Positions 33,464 to 46,283 of a stretch of 64,000 nucleotides of DNA are shown here, piece after piece. The notes beneath the pieces were generated by a model. That model did not search any database and was not told the origin of the DNA. It saw only the letters and a program-made list of their open reading frames with translations. A program made the position numbers and the translations under genes. The stretch comes from Cricetomys ansorgei. Taxonomy: Eukaryota; Chordata; Mammalia; Rodentia; Nesomyidae. Positions within the stretch are counted from its first letter, which is position 1; each line of letters begins with the position of its first letter. The stretch covers positions 6,840,501 to 6,904,500 of the forward strand of contig JAMJFZ010003581.1 in NCBI GenBank assembly GCA_026225945.1, read 5' to 3'.

Positions 33464-35210
33464 CAGATACATTATTTTGATTAATCATAATACTGATGAT
33501 TTTTGAAATTGTCTAGGAGCGTGTTTGTGGTTTCATTGTTTATGCTGTATGCAGGCTTAATCATCTGTGGATAGTGTGTTTTGCTCTTAGTGGGGAAGCT
33601 GTTTATCTGTCTCTACAACTGTTTGGGATTTGCTTGACCAAAATTACAAAGGAGCAACATTTTTCTTTAGTTTCTGTTTGGTTTTGTCTTTCCCTGCTCA
33701 CACTGTCAGATGCCATGTAGATACTTCCTACTCAGAAATACTTTGTTATCATCCATATTTAGAGTATAAGCAGATTCAGATCAGTGCATTTGTGCTTAGA
33801 ACTCCTTGCTTCAGTCACCCTTAAGCTGCAAATCCGCTAGTGTGTCTAGTAGTCTGCACTTGGCATGGCTTTAAGCTTCCATCATCTCAGGCATCCCCCT
33901 TTGTCTGCAATGCTTGCCTACCTCTTATTATTATTTGGTAGTTTCTTTTCATTTTCTGAGGTAGGACTCAAGGGTAACCATTTCCAGAAGGAACATGAGC
34001 ATGCCTGTCTTATCTGGAGTATAGGAGACCCTTCTTTTTGGTCCCATAATGCTCTGTGAAGATAGATCTGTTATACTCACCACCTTGTTCCATCGCTCTT
34101 GTTTGCACTACACAATGATCATCTTGAGGGCAACTACTGTGTTTTGTTCACAGTTGTCAATGCAGTACCTAATAAATAGTAGTAGGCACTTGGTCTATGT
34201 CTGCTAAATTCAATCTGAACTAAATTTAGTGTTGTAAGGGGCAATTCTAGCTTCTAATATAATTTTAAAAAAAGGGCTGTCATGTCTACTTGCCATAGTG
34301 GAATATCAATATTTCCATTCCATAACATCTTGTACTTAAGGCTTATAGCTTCATGAAAAGTTGAGCTTGATTTACATAGTTCCATTTGGTTAAAATGATT
34401 TGACAAAGTAGTTGCAGGAGAAGGAGGAGTAGAATGAGGTTTCCATGGCATAGAAAATGTGTTGCTGAATTTTAACTGACACAAAAAACCCATTTTTGAA
34501 CCCAAAGCACATCTTTTGGTTTTAGCGACAATGCATGCCAAGTCTGAACCACTACATTGCTAACTAGAAGCTTCAGAGTCTTTAAAAGCATGCACATTGT
34601 GTGAACCATGGGATTTCCAAAAACAGCTGTAACCTTGAACTTCTGCACTCTTGTCTCCAGTTCTTGATCTTTGCAATTTTTTCATACATGGGAGATTACC
34701 ATATATATGTAATCATTCATATTTGAATGTTTGAATCCAGTGCTTAGGCAACCTACACAATTCTAAATTTTAAAGACTGCATAAATACATGCTCATGGAT
34801 ATTAGGGGAATTTCAATTCCCATTTCATACATAATCATGCAATGCACTCTAAAAGCAGTGTTGAGGGAAAATCACAAATCAAAGTCATTTGTATCTAATG
34901 CCATTAGTGAGAAAACTTTAATATTAAAATGGCAAACATCAATTATGGCCATCACAATGACAGCTTAGTAGAATAAGCTAAAAATGAGAACATGAATGGT
35001 TAAGAACCATATTCTGTTGCATTTTAATTATTCAGAAATCTACATGTTGAAAAAACTCTCCAAATGGATCTCCTGATGTAAATCTGAGTCACTGTTTGAA
35101 ACAGTTTCTCTTTTCCCATTGTTTGTGCTACCAATCCACATTCAATTCAAGTTTGTTTTTTTTTTTTAAGATGGATTCTCATAATAATTTTTTCATCTAC
35201 CAGCATTTTA
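33464..35210. other. Unique AT-rich noncoding sequence
   Basis: About 1.7 kb without a recognisable mobile element. Short frames only. Confidence 0.45.
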
Positions 35211-35376
35211 TTTTTTTGCTTTGGTTTTTCAAGACAGGGTTTCTCTGTTGTAACTCTGGCTGTCCTGGAACTCACTCTGTAGACCAGGCTGGCCTCGAAC
35301 TCACAGAGATCCACCTATCTCTGCCTCTGCCTCCAAAGTGCTATGATTAAAGGAATGTGCTACCACCACCAGGCAC
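35211..35376 (-). mobile_element. B1 SINE (TTGTAACTCTGG-type variant)
   Basis: Antisense B1 with 'gggtttctctgttgtaactc' and 'tagaccaggctggcctcgaa', ending 'tgctaccaccaccaggcacc'. Confidence 0.96.
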
Positions 35377-38045
35377 CGATTTTTATTCCTCTCTTTCTTT
35401 CTTTTTTTTTTTTTTACTTAGAACATTTTCTATATATATAATAATTTTCAGAAATTTAACATTTTAGGTTTATTGAGTAATGTTAACTAGGTGCCCAATT
35501 GTGTGTATATGTGTCTGAGTCTGTGTATGTGTGGGAGTTTGGTGCTATGCATGCTAGGGATTTTGAAAACAAGATAGTCCTTTCCATATCCTATGTGTAA
35601 GAGTCAATATTCAAACAGAGTTCTGTAGGAGTCATATACAATTGGTCCTTTGTATACACAGGTCCTGTTTCCTTGGAGGCAAGCAACCTTGGATAGAAAA
35701 TATTTGGGGAAAATTGCACCTGTATTGAATATATGTAGCCTTCCTGTTATTGCTCTTTGCTCAACTGTTTACTTAGCATGTACACTGTTTTTTTTCTATA
35801 TTGTCAGCAATCTAGAGAGACTCTGAGCCTTCAGCAAATTTCACACAGCAAGACTAAGAGTTTTAAATGTTTTTTTTTAATTCTAGATAATTTCTTTGGA
35901 CCTATTTTGGATTTAAGATTTAGGATTTTGTGATATTTTTTATGCTTTATGTGTTGGACATACAGTCAAAGACTATGCATATTATTAGCTATTTGAAAGG
36001 TCCCTGTGTGTTGTCTTCCTGTGAAAATCTTATTCTGCAGTGAGGGTGTATAACCCTCCAAGGAGTCTGTGAAAATACTGACAGATTTAGCAGCAGGAAT
36101 AAATTCGAGGGGTTCATCTTAGAGTTCAAATGAAGACATTGGAAGCCCTGGGGCAACTTGGAGAGATTATATTATTAAAGGACTTTAGATAGAATATGAA
36201 GGATGGTAAAGCAGTATCTTCTTGTGCAGAGGACTGTCCCTGACATTATAGGGAGGAGTGTATAGCAATGTGACCTAAGAATACTTTTTCTACCACTGGG
36301 AGGAACTTTGGAGGTATGAGCATAGAACCAGGAATCAGGCAGCTCATATATTCACTGGCCCTTAATTATACATACCTTTGCACTGTTAGGAGATACTTAA
36401 GTCACCTACATCTTATCTTGCAACTAGAACACAGAGTTCTGTTTGAGGCACTGTAGAGTATCTCTCCAAAGTATTCTGGACTGAGCACAGTGTTAGTGGA
36501 ATGATGGTGTGAAAGGCTATTGGGATCAATCAAGAGGAGTTTATCTTCTGACCTTTGGAGTTATAAATAAGAGGGAGGAAATATGGAGAAGGCAAATGTT
36601 AAGCTGTCAGAGTTAGTATCTGAGAATACACACAATGGCTGTGAACTGAACACTTAGTCTAGCCATCCTGATAAGAAGTGTACCTACAGCCACCTCCTAC
36701 CCTAAAAGTAACCCACAGGCTAGGAAAAAAAAAAGTTCAAGTCAGTTAATTTGATTCATTTTTCATGCTGAAATGTCATTAATGGTTTTTGTTAGAGATG
36801 CAAGCCACAAAACTTGAGAACTTTAAAAAAGAAGGCAAATGTTTCTTTGATTTCTAGTAAAATAGAGCAAATCTGAAAAACATTTCTTAACACCCACAAT
36901 TAAATTAGGTGTTAGGTATTACAAAGGTGTTTGAATGCTGAGGTTGAAAGTATTGAAATGAGTACCTAGGGGTTGTTTCACTCTTATGGAACTCTATTAT
37001 GTTTGGAATAACCGTAATGATTAGACCTTAGTTAAGTACTTGGAAGTACTTTTAAATGACTGAATGAATATTGTCTGATTGATATTTTGTTTCAAAGTGC
37101 ACTCATTCTCTCCTAATATTTACCTACTGGAAAGCCCTTATTTATAAACTGTAAACTGTTTGAGTAGCCATAATGGCTGCTTTATATTATTTAAGTTACT
37201 TCATACCAATACAGTGAGGTAGACATTTTAGGCACATTTTACAAAAGAAAAAAATTAAAGAACAATAGATAGTACAGAGTACCAGAATGGTGCAATCAAT
37301 TTTTTTGCCTTTTGTTTCTATACTAAGAAAAGCTGGTTCAACTCATGTTGTAGATGTCTCTTTTTCTTCTTGAAACTATGTGAATTTTAATGCTGTCCAA
37401 TAAGGTTTATAACTCAGTGGGAGAACACTCACCCAGTATATTCAAGTTCCATAGTTTTAGCTATAACACTATGAAAATAATAGTTCTTACTCTACAAATT
37501 ATTTTTACTCATTGTTTTTTTAGTTTCCAGACATTTATTTAGTCATGGTTGTATAAGTACTATTTCTATATTTAAAGAAAAACTGGGTAACTACTTACAA
37601 GAAACAATAATATACTTTCCACAACGTTCTCTCAGGTATTTAAAAGAGTCAAGAGGGAGCATGACTGGAAGCTGAAGAAGTGAGACTCAGTAAACTGTGA
37701 GTGGCATCCAGTTTGCATCAGAAATTAAATACTCCCACTTTCTACTTGATTTTATCAGGATTCATTCTAAATGAAATTTAAGAATTCTAACTTGTCCAGC
37801 CATTAGCAAGTGGCTTGAAAGTTACTTATATTGAATCTAAGACTCCTTATCACACACCAGGTGAGGATTACCATGAAGCTACATGGGATCGTTTGGGTGA
37901 TCAGATATGTTACGTATATAAAGCACTTAAAATATCTGGATGTTGCAAGTACTATAAAGTATTAAATAATTATATGAAATTTTGTTTCTAAAAAATAAAA
38001 TAAAATTAGATGTCTCTTTATTTCATCTGTAAAAGGGCTTAGCCT
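35377..38045. other. Unique AT-rich noncoding sequence
   Basis: About 2.7 kb without a clear repeat. A TG-rich patch near 35502-35534 may be a SINE tail remnant. No coding signal. Confidence 0.4.
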
Positions 38046-38217
38046 GCATTGTGTATGTGCACTGTGTGCCTGGAGATTCTGTCTAGGTGTTGTTGGATCC
38101 CTGGGAATTGTCATTACAGATGGTTGTGAGCTGCCATGTGGGTGCTAGGAATGGAACCACCAATGCTCTGCAAGAGTAGTATGTTCTTTTGACCACTAAG
38201 CCATTTTAATGGCCCCT
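38046..38217 (-). mobile_element. B3 SINE, diverged
   Basis: Antisense B3: 'cattacagatggttgtgagc', 'tgccatgtgggtgctaggaa', head 'gaccactaagccattttaat'. Confidence 0.85.
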
Positions 38218-40633
38218 GGAAATAAAATCCTATCTAAAACAACTCTTTTTAAAATTAAAGTTAACCTCTAACTTTCACTGTTTTCTCTTCTTGGTATGAA
38301 AATAGATGCAGACTTCAAACGACTCATTTGCTTCCATCATAAAGGAATTAAAATATTTAGCTCTTTGTCCGTTCCATCCTTCAACGTGCCTGAGAAACAT
38401 TGTAATGGTGACCTTTATTTTGAATTTACTTGTTGCTTCAACATCTTCCTGGAGATAAGCATCCCTGTGATTGGCACCTAGCAACACAGAAATAACTAGA
38501 ATCTATTTTTTTCTATGCCTTCTTAGTCCACTGTCTTCACTTTAGAAAATGTTCAAAAGACAGGATAGATGCAAGGGACATGAGAATTATGCCAAACAGC
38601 CAATGTTACCTCTATACAAACTATTGTCCCAGAGTCTGTGATTACCAGGTCCGTCACTGAAAAGAATCCATACCACCGAAAGGTATTCACATTCCAACTT
38701 AGGGATACAACTGTTCATCTTTTGGAAGGTATGTAATTGGTTTGTCAGCCTGCTTAGGGTAACTTTCAAGTATTTAGAGCAAATGATGCTTGGATGTTAA
38801 GCTTTCAGCAGGGAAGAGCAAAGAGTTAATGTTACCATCTCTCTGGCCCATGTCCTCTGTCCCTTTGCTGTTTGCCAATGATGACTGGCACTATCAAACA
38901 TAGAGACATTGAAGCATCAGTCAGTGCCTCCTAGGAGATCCATTAGAGCTAATTTCTTTAAGTATGAGTTTTGGCCAATAAGAGTACTTTATCTGTCTTA
39001 CAGCCAAATACAGCTAATGTTTTGTGAAGCAAAACTGAAGATCATATCAACTGAAGCAGAGGCAGTGAGAAAATGTGAGAAGAGAATGATATGATGAGTC
39101 ACTATAAATCCTTGGAAAAGTCACTAAATTTCTTCAGAATTTGCATTTCAGAAAAATAGAGTATGCCATTTCTTGGTTGTTTGCAGGCTTCAGAGATATA
39201 GGAAATCTTATCCGAAGGTGCTCTTTAAGGATTTGGAATACAGGCAGGATTTGATCACTGGTAGAATAAAAAGCCAATCCTACTCAAAAATTCTTTACAG
39301 AACATTGGACTTGATATTAATATTACAGATCTTAAAATCCATGCTTTTCCACACATTGAGATAAGAGGATATATTTCTCATATCAGAGGGGACCCATTAT
39401 TAGCCTTGGATCTTTGGTTTTAGAGGCAAAACTAGTACTTAGGCAGGCTCCTGCCAGAGCCATGGGCAGCTTTATTTTCATCCTACAAAGGTCACTGTTT
39501 AAAATATTTGGTCTGAGCTTTAAAAATGTCATATGAAATCTGGAAGCAAGCCAACTGCTTTATGATTTTTATCCTCTTAGGTTTGAATTATTAGCTCGAA
39601 TTCTGCACAGGCCACACTATTATGGAAGGGGCTATCAGAAGATGGCAAGATTCATGGGTTTTAGACTTCATACTGCAATAAACCAATGCAGGAAGTACAG
39701 GGGATTTTAGGGGTGCATGACGATGACAAACCCAATACATCACAACATTAACTTTAACCAGCTCCAGCAGTGAAATGTGGCCAGAGATGAGTCTCAGAAA
39801 ATAAGCAGAGGAAGGATGTCCATCATGGAGCTTGCTACAAAGAAGAGTGATCTAGCTCTCAACAGTTCCCAGGTGTCTTTGTTTGTTTGTTTACTTATAT
39901 TTATTTATTTACTTACAGTGTTAATCCATAGTAGACAAGAAAAGAAAAGCCATAATATATTATTATGGTCCAAAAAGCAATTCTTGTGTGACACAAGAAA
40001 GTAATTTACATGTTTGTAACAAATTTGAGAAAGCCCTTCAGAGAGAATAATTAAATTTTATACTGCCTCTTGCATTATTTTCATTTCTGTATTCCACAGT
40101 ATAGGAATGACTTGTTTGTCTCTCTTCAGCAGTAGAGTTGATGAAGTCCAGCAGAAAGAAAGGTCTCCAAGTATAGCTTGTGCCAACACAAAGCAAGTGC
40201 TAGATAAATATTTGCTGAAATAATGAATGAGTGTAGCCTTCCTCTGCTCCAGGATCTGGTATAATAGTAACACGAATAGTAAGATTTAGACAGAAAATGC
40301 TGACATGATACTGTATACATCAGTTATTTACTTCAGTTATATTACTTCAGCCAAACAGACAATGTTTTTGAAACCCTGTTTGATATTCTAATGCTAAATA
40401 ATTTTCGTGATAGTTTTTTCATCTGGAAAAGTGGGAGTTTCCCCTCCATTAACTTCGCTAAAATGTATCAGTTGTTTACAGAACTAGAGAAGACAGAAGC
40501 AGTGCTATAACTTTATCATTTATTTATCTTCTTATCTACAGTTGTAATAGGGAATTGATGTTTTATGAATATAAGACAATGAATCATGGCTTCAAAAGAA
40601 AGTTTCCAAGGCAGGTGTTTTTTTAAAAAAAAA
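38218..40633. other. Unique noncoding sequence with possible constrained islands
   Basis: About 2.4 kb without a clear TE. 38286-38490 and 38590-38790 look like constrained noncoding sequence. A short TTTG/TTTA low-complexity patch lies at 39878-39917. A 70-codon minus-strand frame (38275-38487) has no family resemblance. Confidence 0.35.
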
Positions 40634-40821
40634 TGTGCATCTGTATGTGTGAGTAGGTACATATGAGTGCAGTACTCATTGAAGCCAGAAGAGGGTGTCA
40701 GATCTCCTGGAGCTGTAGTCATAGGTGGGTGAGGGTTGGTTGACATGGGTCCTGGGAAATGAACTCTGGCCCTCTGGAAAAGCAGCCAGGGCTCCTGTCT
40801 GCTGAGCCAGATCTCTATTCC
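40634..40821 (-). mobile_element. B3 SINE
   Basis: Antisense B3: 'gccagaagagggtgtcagat' at 40684, 'tcctgggaaatgaactctgg', head 'ctgtctgctgagccagatct'. It retains the CCAGAAGAGGGTGTCAG block that in B2/B3 elements is known to serve as a CTCF-binding core. Confidence 0.9.
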
Positions 40822-41899
40822 TGTAAGGCAGGTTTTATCAATCTCAGGAACTCTAATGATTGCAACTTTTGAGAGATGGTTCTTGGATAATGCTAGAGAG
40901 GCTGAAACTATAGTAAGAGTGAAATGTGTTCTTTTTGCTAAAATGGATGATCACGGGCCTCCTGTAAACCAAGAAGGTAAAACTGCTAGGAGGGTGGGAG
41001 GTGGATTTGGCATGAGGACTTGGTTCTACCACACCCAAAGAAATAAAAGATAATTCCCCCAAGTATGTTTGGCTCTCCATAACAACTGACCAAAGAGCAA
41101 AGTGTTTAGAAGCTACCATAACAGAACAGTCTTTGCTGCCATCTTGCCCCATGGAGTATGTCAGTAATCTAAAATCAATGATTTGGAGTTTCCTTGTGCT
41201 CAAAGACATGTCTTTAGAGCAATCTTAATAAGTATTAAACACTGGGATAACAACAGAAAAATACATTACATCATTATCAACTCTATTATTTCCAGTATCG
41301 CACAGACCTTTTTGTAGCATGCTGTGAGACAGCTTACAAGATTTCCAGTTGCATTTTATTTCTACTACCCCCCACTTTGGGTTACATAAAAGGATGATCT
41401 GAATATGTATTTCATAATACCCTCTTTTCTCCTTTTATAATACAGGTAATGAGGCACAAGGCCATCTAAACCACTCACATGGCAGCACGGCAAAGCTTGC
41501 ATCCCTCGTTCAGCCAATTTTTCCATTCTTATAATTGGCGTTTTTCACCTCTCCAGTGAGCACAAGTAGAGGGAATTCCAGTTTGAACCTGAACTTGAAT
41601 CTAGAGGTCACAGGCAGATTATGTAACAGGATGGGGAAAGTTGCAAAGTGTTTAAATAGCTGGCCATTTCTACCATAGTACAAGGACATAAAAGTAAAAC
41701 CTTAAGCCCCAAACATTTTGCATCTACTGACAAAACCCAGAGGAGAGAGTTGCTTAAAGGATACTAAGTGAAGTTTTATACACTGGTGGACCCGACAAAG
41801 GAGGAAAAAAATGTCATTTCTCTTTGTGAATGAAATAGGTAGAGATTCTGGGTTCTTTTTGAAACAAACTCTGAAAAAAAAAATCTGAGTTTAGAAGCT
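40822..41899. other. Unique noncoding sequence
   Basis: No TE recognised. A 118-codon minus-strand frame (40853-41209) and a 65-codon plus-strand frame overlap it and have no family features. Confidence 0.4.
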
Positions 41900-43950
41900 T
41901 AAATGTGGACCGAGGGACTGTGTCCTTTCTCTCCCTGCTGGGTTCATTTAGGATAAATCCCAGGCTGTCCTGCGTTTTAGTTGGAGACTCTCACAGTGGG
42001 GGTGATTGGACTTTCTCTGCCCTAGGCACAACATATGCTACTTCCCATCCCTTTAATAGGCATTAGTTCTGCAGACAGCACTGGTCAAATGTACATTATT
42101 CACAATCACTTTGATGCAAATATGCAAGGCTGAGGGAGAAAATATGTCACAAAGAGGCAGCCATCCATTTCTCTTCTTTACCGATCTTTTCCTTTATGGG
42201 TTCTTTTCTATATGTATTTTATGATAAATATAGTGTCGAAATAAATCGAAGAATATGTAGCAGCTACCAGGAGAACTTTAGTAGCTTCCTAAAAGTATTC
42301 CAGAAATGCCTTTTATTTTTATTAAAAGAAGCCTATAAATTGTTTTTATTTTATTGCTCCTTGTTTTTTCACCATGACTAGGCTTTTTTTTTTTTTTTTT
42401 AATTAAGTGGAATCCCAGCCTATACTTTGACAGTGTCAATTTACGAGAGAGACAGAAGAGGAATCAAAGTAAAGAGGAGAGCTATATTTAATCTGTTAAA
42501 TGAAAATAAAACACACAATTAGTTTTGCGTTGCAAAAATTAGCTTCTGCCACATTTCCAGCTTCTATTTAAAGAACTGTTTGATTCCTCAATAATGAGTC
42601 ATCTGATCCGTAGCAGAACATTTCTAGGGCAGATTCGCAAATGTGTGCTATCTAGGCATGTATTCTAAATCTGCACCCAGATTATGTGGTATTTGCCTGT
42701 GTAAACCCGACTTTCACAAAACGAACTGCCAAATATGGAAAGACTTCTGATATTCCATTTCTGAGAAGTTAAACACTTATGTTTTGTTTTAAAGTGTATC
42801 CGGTGAATTTATTTATATACAACTATTTGTCACACAAGAAAACTTGACATGCTAAGCCTGGCTTTACATTAAGCACATGAAAGTTTTTTCTATGTGTGGA
42901 ATGAAAAACTAAAATGTAACCATCTGCACATGATATTTCGAGGTATATAAAACCAGTGCCAGGAACTTTGAGAAGCCCATATGTATGAACAGCCATACAG
43001 AAATTAAAAAAAAAATATGCAGAGTAATAGAACATTTGGAAGGCATTGTGCTTCTTAAAATAATGCAATTAAAATGTTAAGCAAATCCTGTGTTAGTCTA
43101 AGGTACAAGAGTAGCAAACATTTGCCATATGAAGAAAACAATGTGCTTTTATTGTGACTCCATTCTGTTAATTTAATGATCTATGTCAATGTGCTTACAT
43201 ATCAAGTAATATACTTTCCTGTCTGTCCAAAAGCACTCATTCTAAGCCACCTTTCTGCTTGCTTTATTATCATTATGCTTATGATTAAGGGGGAAATAAA
43301 AGCCAAATGAAGTGTCAGGTCACACATTAGTCCTTGCTGTGATATTTTAATGCCATCTTTACCTAGGATAATTTTATTAAGCATGATACATTTTTCCTTG
43401 TCCCCAAATTATTTTTAACTGAAATAGACAATTACCCAAAAGACGGGGGAAGTCTCCTCAGTGACTGGTACCTGATGATTTACATGGACACCCATTACTG
43501 CTAATGGAATGTGTACCTGTAAATCTCCATACTCCAGAAGGGTAATGGCTCCTATTGCTCTCTTATAAAGCAGAGTGAGCAGAACCTCTCTGTGAAGAAG
43601 ACCCGGGTGAATTACTCAAGGGTGATTTACATCACATTTAATTAAATCATTATAGTGATTAGGTAGCATTTTGTGTACATTGTTGTAAACTTGGAGACTG
43701 CCAGATATATCTTTGACTCTCTATAAACCACCACAATTAATTCTGTGGACTATTATGATGAATTAAACACCGGTACACTTATAGGCAGATGTATTCTTGT
43801 TATAAAATAGATCTCTTATTCTATCACTGCTCCGAGGTATAAGAATACAAAACTTTTATTTTAGTTTACTTAAGAACACATTATGCTTAAGCCAGTAAAA
43901 TAAAAGCAATGAAAATGATCATCTTTGTTTGGATGCTTTGTTTTCACTTA
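41900..43950. promoter_or_regulatory. Repeat-free candidate conserved noncoding (enhancer-like) block
   Basis: About 2 kb without any SINE, LINE or long microsatellite. Visible sites include a POU octamer ATGCAAAT at 42114-42121 directly followed by a second ATGCAA, an imperfect palindrome TTTTGCGTTGCAAAA at 42523-42537 (C/EBP-like), and homeodomain cores such as TTTAATTAAATCATTATAGTGATTAGG (about 43637). Repeat depletion plus homeodomain/POU motifs is typical of enhancers in gene deserts. Conservation cannot be tested here. Confidence 0.35.
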
Positions 43951-44788
43951 AATTTAGAAAGAATAAAAAGAGCAAGCTCTTGACACAGGAAGGAAAAAGG
44001 CTCATTTGAGCATGTAAGTACGTAAGTTTATATAGCACAGCCAGCATTTTAAATAGGATTCTGCAATATGCGTTCAATGAGGAAGATGTATATGTAGAGC
44101 GTTTTCCCACCTAGTAGTTCATAGAAACACTGGGCCCTCAGGGAGACTCATGGTGTTAGAATAGTTAGCCAGGAACTTGCATAGCAATCACAATAACCCT
44201 ATCAAACTAAATGGCACTTGTTTTCATATCAGCTTCTAATTTCAGTGCTGGGTCCCCTTCCTTGCTATCCTTTCTGTCTTCTTTTTCCTTTCTTTTTTAA
44301 GGCTTTAGAGTCTCACCCTTACAGAAAACTCCTTTGGAAATGGTTATCAGAGTCTCACTGGACACTGGTCCCCAGGCATAGTCTTCTAGGCCCTTTGCCT
44401 CTCAGCCCTGTGGACAGTTCTCATGACAGTGTTTTGCATCACAGTAGAGGACTGGAGTATGCAGGCATGCACCAGAAGTCACATTGCACAGCTTGGGTAG
44501 CCTTGATTTACAACCTAACCTAAACTCTGCTGGAATAAGGGAACTGGAAGGTTGGAGGATTTGGGAGAAAGTTGAGGTTTTTTTTTTCTTTCCGTTTTGG
44601 GGATTTGTAATACTATGGTTGAGTGGATGTGGATATCTTAGTCTGGATTGAGGATTTAAATAATGTTTGCTTCTGATTCAATTAAATTAAGTTTTGAATC
44701 AGCAATCAGAGTTACTGCCAGTAACTTGATGTCTAAAAAGTGACACGGGATCAGATTCATATACTTACTCGGCTGTTCTCATTATTGA
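43951..44788. other. Unique noncoding sequence
   Basis: Nothing recognised. A 101-codon plus-strand frame (44218-44523) has no domain features. Confidence 0.4.
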
Positions 44789-44936
44789 TTTTTTTTTTTT
44801 TGAGGCAGGATTTCTCTGTTGTAACTCTGGCTGTCCTGGAACTCACTCTATAGACCAGGCTGGCCTTGAACTCACAGAGTGACCTGCCTCTGCCTCCCAA
44901 GTGCTGGGATTAAAGCATGTGCCACCATCACCTGAC
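44789..44936 (-). mobile_element. B1 SINE (TTGTAACTCTGG-type variant)
   Basis: Antisense B1 with 'ttctctgttgtaactctggc', 'tagaccaggctggccttgaa' and 'gtgctgggattaaagcatgt'. Confidence 0.96.
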
Positions 44937-45073
44937 ATTGATTTGTTCTTGAGTGAGATTTTGGGACTTTAAATTTTCATAGAAGTTTTCCTTTAATTTG
45001 AATTAGTTATTTGGCAAAAAACGCTGTTCATAATAACGTGTGATCTTTTTGCTTCAAGTCTTAAATTTTACAA

Positions 45074-45083
45074 TCTATCTATC

Positions 45084-45139
<56 letters not shown>
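45074..45139. repeat. (TATC)n/(GATA)n microsatellite
   Basis: About 16 TATC units, one CATC interruption near the start. Confidence 0.98.
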
Positions 45140-45149
45140 GTGTGTCTGT

Positions 45150-45522
45150 CTTGTAAGTGCGGGTCCAAACTTAATTAATGACTCAGAATATAGGCTTGGC
45201 CCTGATTGGATATGGGCAGGAGATATCTAGGTAGGGGCAGGAGATACCCAGACAGGAAACATGTAGGCAGAAGATGCCCAGGTAGGAAATACAAGATGTG
45301 TGCTCACTCCTGATTGGACCTGATTGGAAACACGTAGCCTCATGGATCTGCCTTTAAAATCCCCAGCTTCCACCATCTTGGAACTATTATGGAAGAGTCC
45401 CAGGGAAATTTTGACATGGTCCTGGCCAGCTTCCGCCATTACTGGCCAGTATTAAAATCTTGCTTAAAATTCAATAGAACTTTGTGGCAATGATATTTTT
45501 CTTGACAGATTTGGGATTTACA
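45150..45522 (+). mobile_element. LTR-like segment of an endogenous retrovirus or retrotransposon
   Basis: Promoter-like features occur in order: 'cctgattggatatgggcagg' and further CTGATTGGA boxes (CCAAT-type), a TTTAAAATCCC TATA-like site (about 45353), 'cagcttccaccatcttgga', and an ATTAAA poly(A)-like signal (about 45450). These are typical of rodent LTRs. No gag or pol frames and no flanking duplication were identified. The 3' end runs into the GT tract. Confidence 0.45.
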
Positions 45523-45525
45523 GTG

Positions 45526-45565
<40 letters not shown>

Positions 45566-45567
45566 TG

Positions 45568-45600
<33 letters not shown>

Positions 45601-45663
45601 ATGTGTGTCTGTGTGTGTATGTGTGTGTGTGTCTGTGTGTCTGTGTGTCTGTGTGTGTGTGTG

Positions 45664-45694
<31 letters not shown>

Positions 45695-45754
45695 TTGTGT
45701 GTGTGTGTGTATATATGTGTGTGTGTGTGTGTGTTTGTCTGTGTGTGTGTATGT

Positions 45755-45794
<40 letters not shown>

Positions 45795-45818
45795 TATGTG
45801 TGTGTGGTATGTGTGTGC
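45523..45818. repeat. Complex (GT)n tract, about 295 bp
   Basis: TG repeat interspersed with TTTG, TATG and TCTG variants in a higher-order arrangement. The frames through it (Cys/Val and His/Thr repeats) are artefacts. Confidence 0.98.
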
Positions 45819-45885
45819 CTGAATGTGTTGTCGTGGCATATATATGGAGGTCAAAAGACAACTTTGCCCGTGTCTGGCCCTGGCA
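45819..45885 (-). mobile_element. B3-like SINE fragment
   Basis: 'atggaggtcaaaagacaact' follows the TG tract, as in the intact element at 15684-15852. The tRNA-related head is missing. Confidence 0.5.
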
Positions 45886-46246
45886 GGTCAGGGTTTTGAG
45901 GAGGTAGGTGTGGAGTCTGTGGAGGAAATTACTCATTCATACATACCTCTTATGCATGGTAACAAGCTTCTCTCTTTATCCATACTTCTTATAGATGCCA
46001 CCATCTTTATGTAGGTTTTTTTCCTTCTATTCTCTTTATATATACAAATCAAGTTTTTCCCTCTTTAAACAAGTTTTATCTCTTATTTAAACTTAGTCTC
46101 TATTGTATTTTTTTATAAGATCACATATACTTCTTGCACATATACATGCACCTCTTGGGGGTGAAGGCAAGCGTCAACAAATTTATTCTTTTCATTTCTC
46201 ATTAAAAAACCCTCATTCGCACACTCATATATCTTGTGGATGAAGC

Positions 46247-46251
<5 letters not shown>
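45886..46251. other. AT-rich sequence, possibly retroelement-derived
   Basis: Repeated short words ('cttatagatgcc', 'ctctttatatata', 'acttcttgcaca') and position between the LTR-like segment and the dispersed repeat suggest degraded retroelement DNA, but no family is assigned. Confidence 0.3.

Positions 46252-46281
<30 letters not shown>
46252..46281. repeat. (CA)n microsatellite
   Basis: About 15 CA units. Confidence 0.95.

Positions 46282-46283
<2 letters not shown>

Noticed and set aside
40853..41209. 118-codon minus-strand frame
   Set aside because: Low-complexity Ser/Lys-rich content, no domain and an overlapping frame on the other strand.
45439..45936. Frames of up to 165 codons rich in His/Thr or Cys/Val
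   Set aside because: They are translations of the GT tract.
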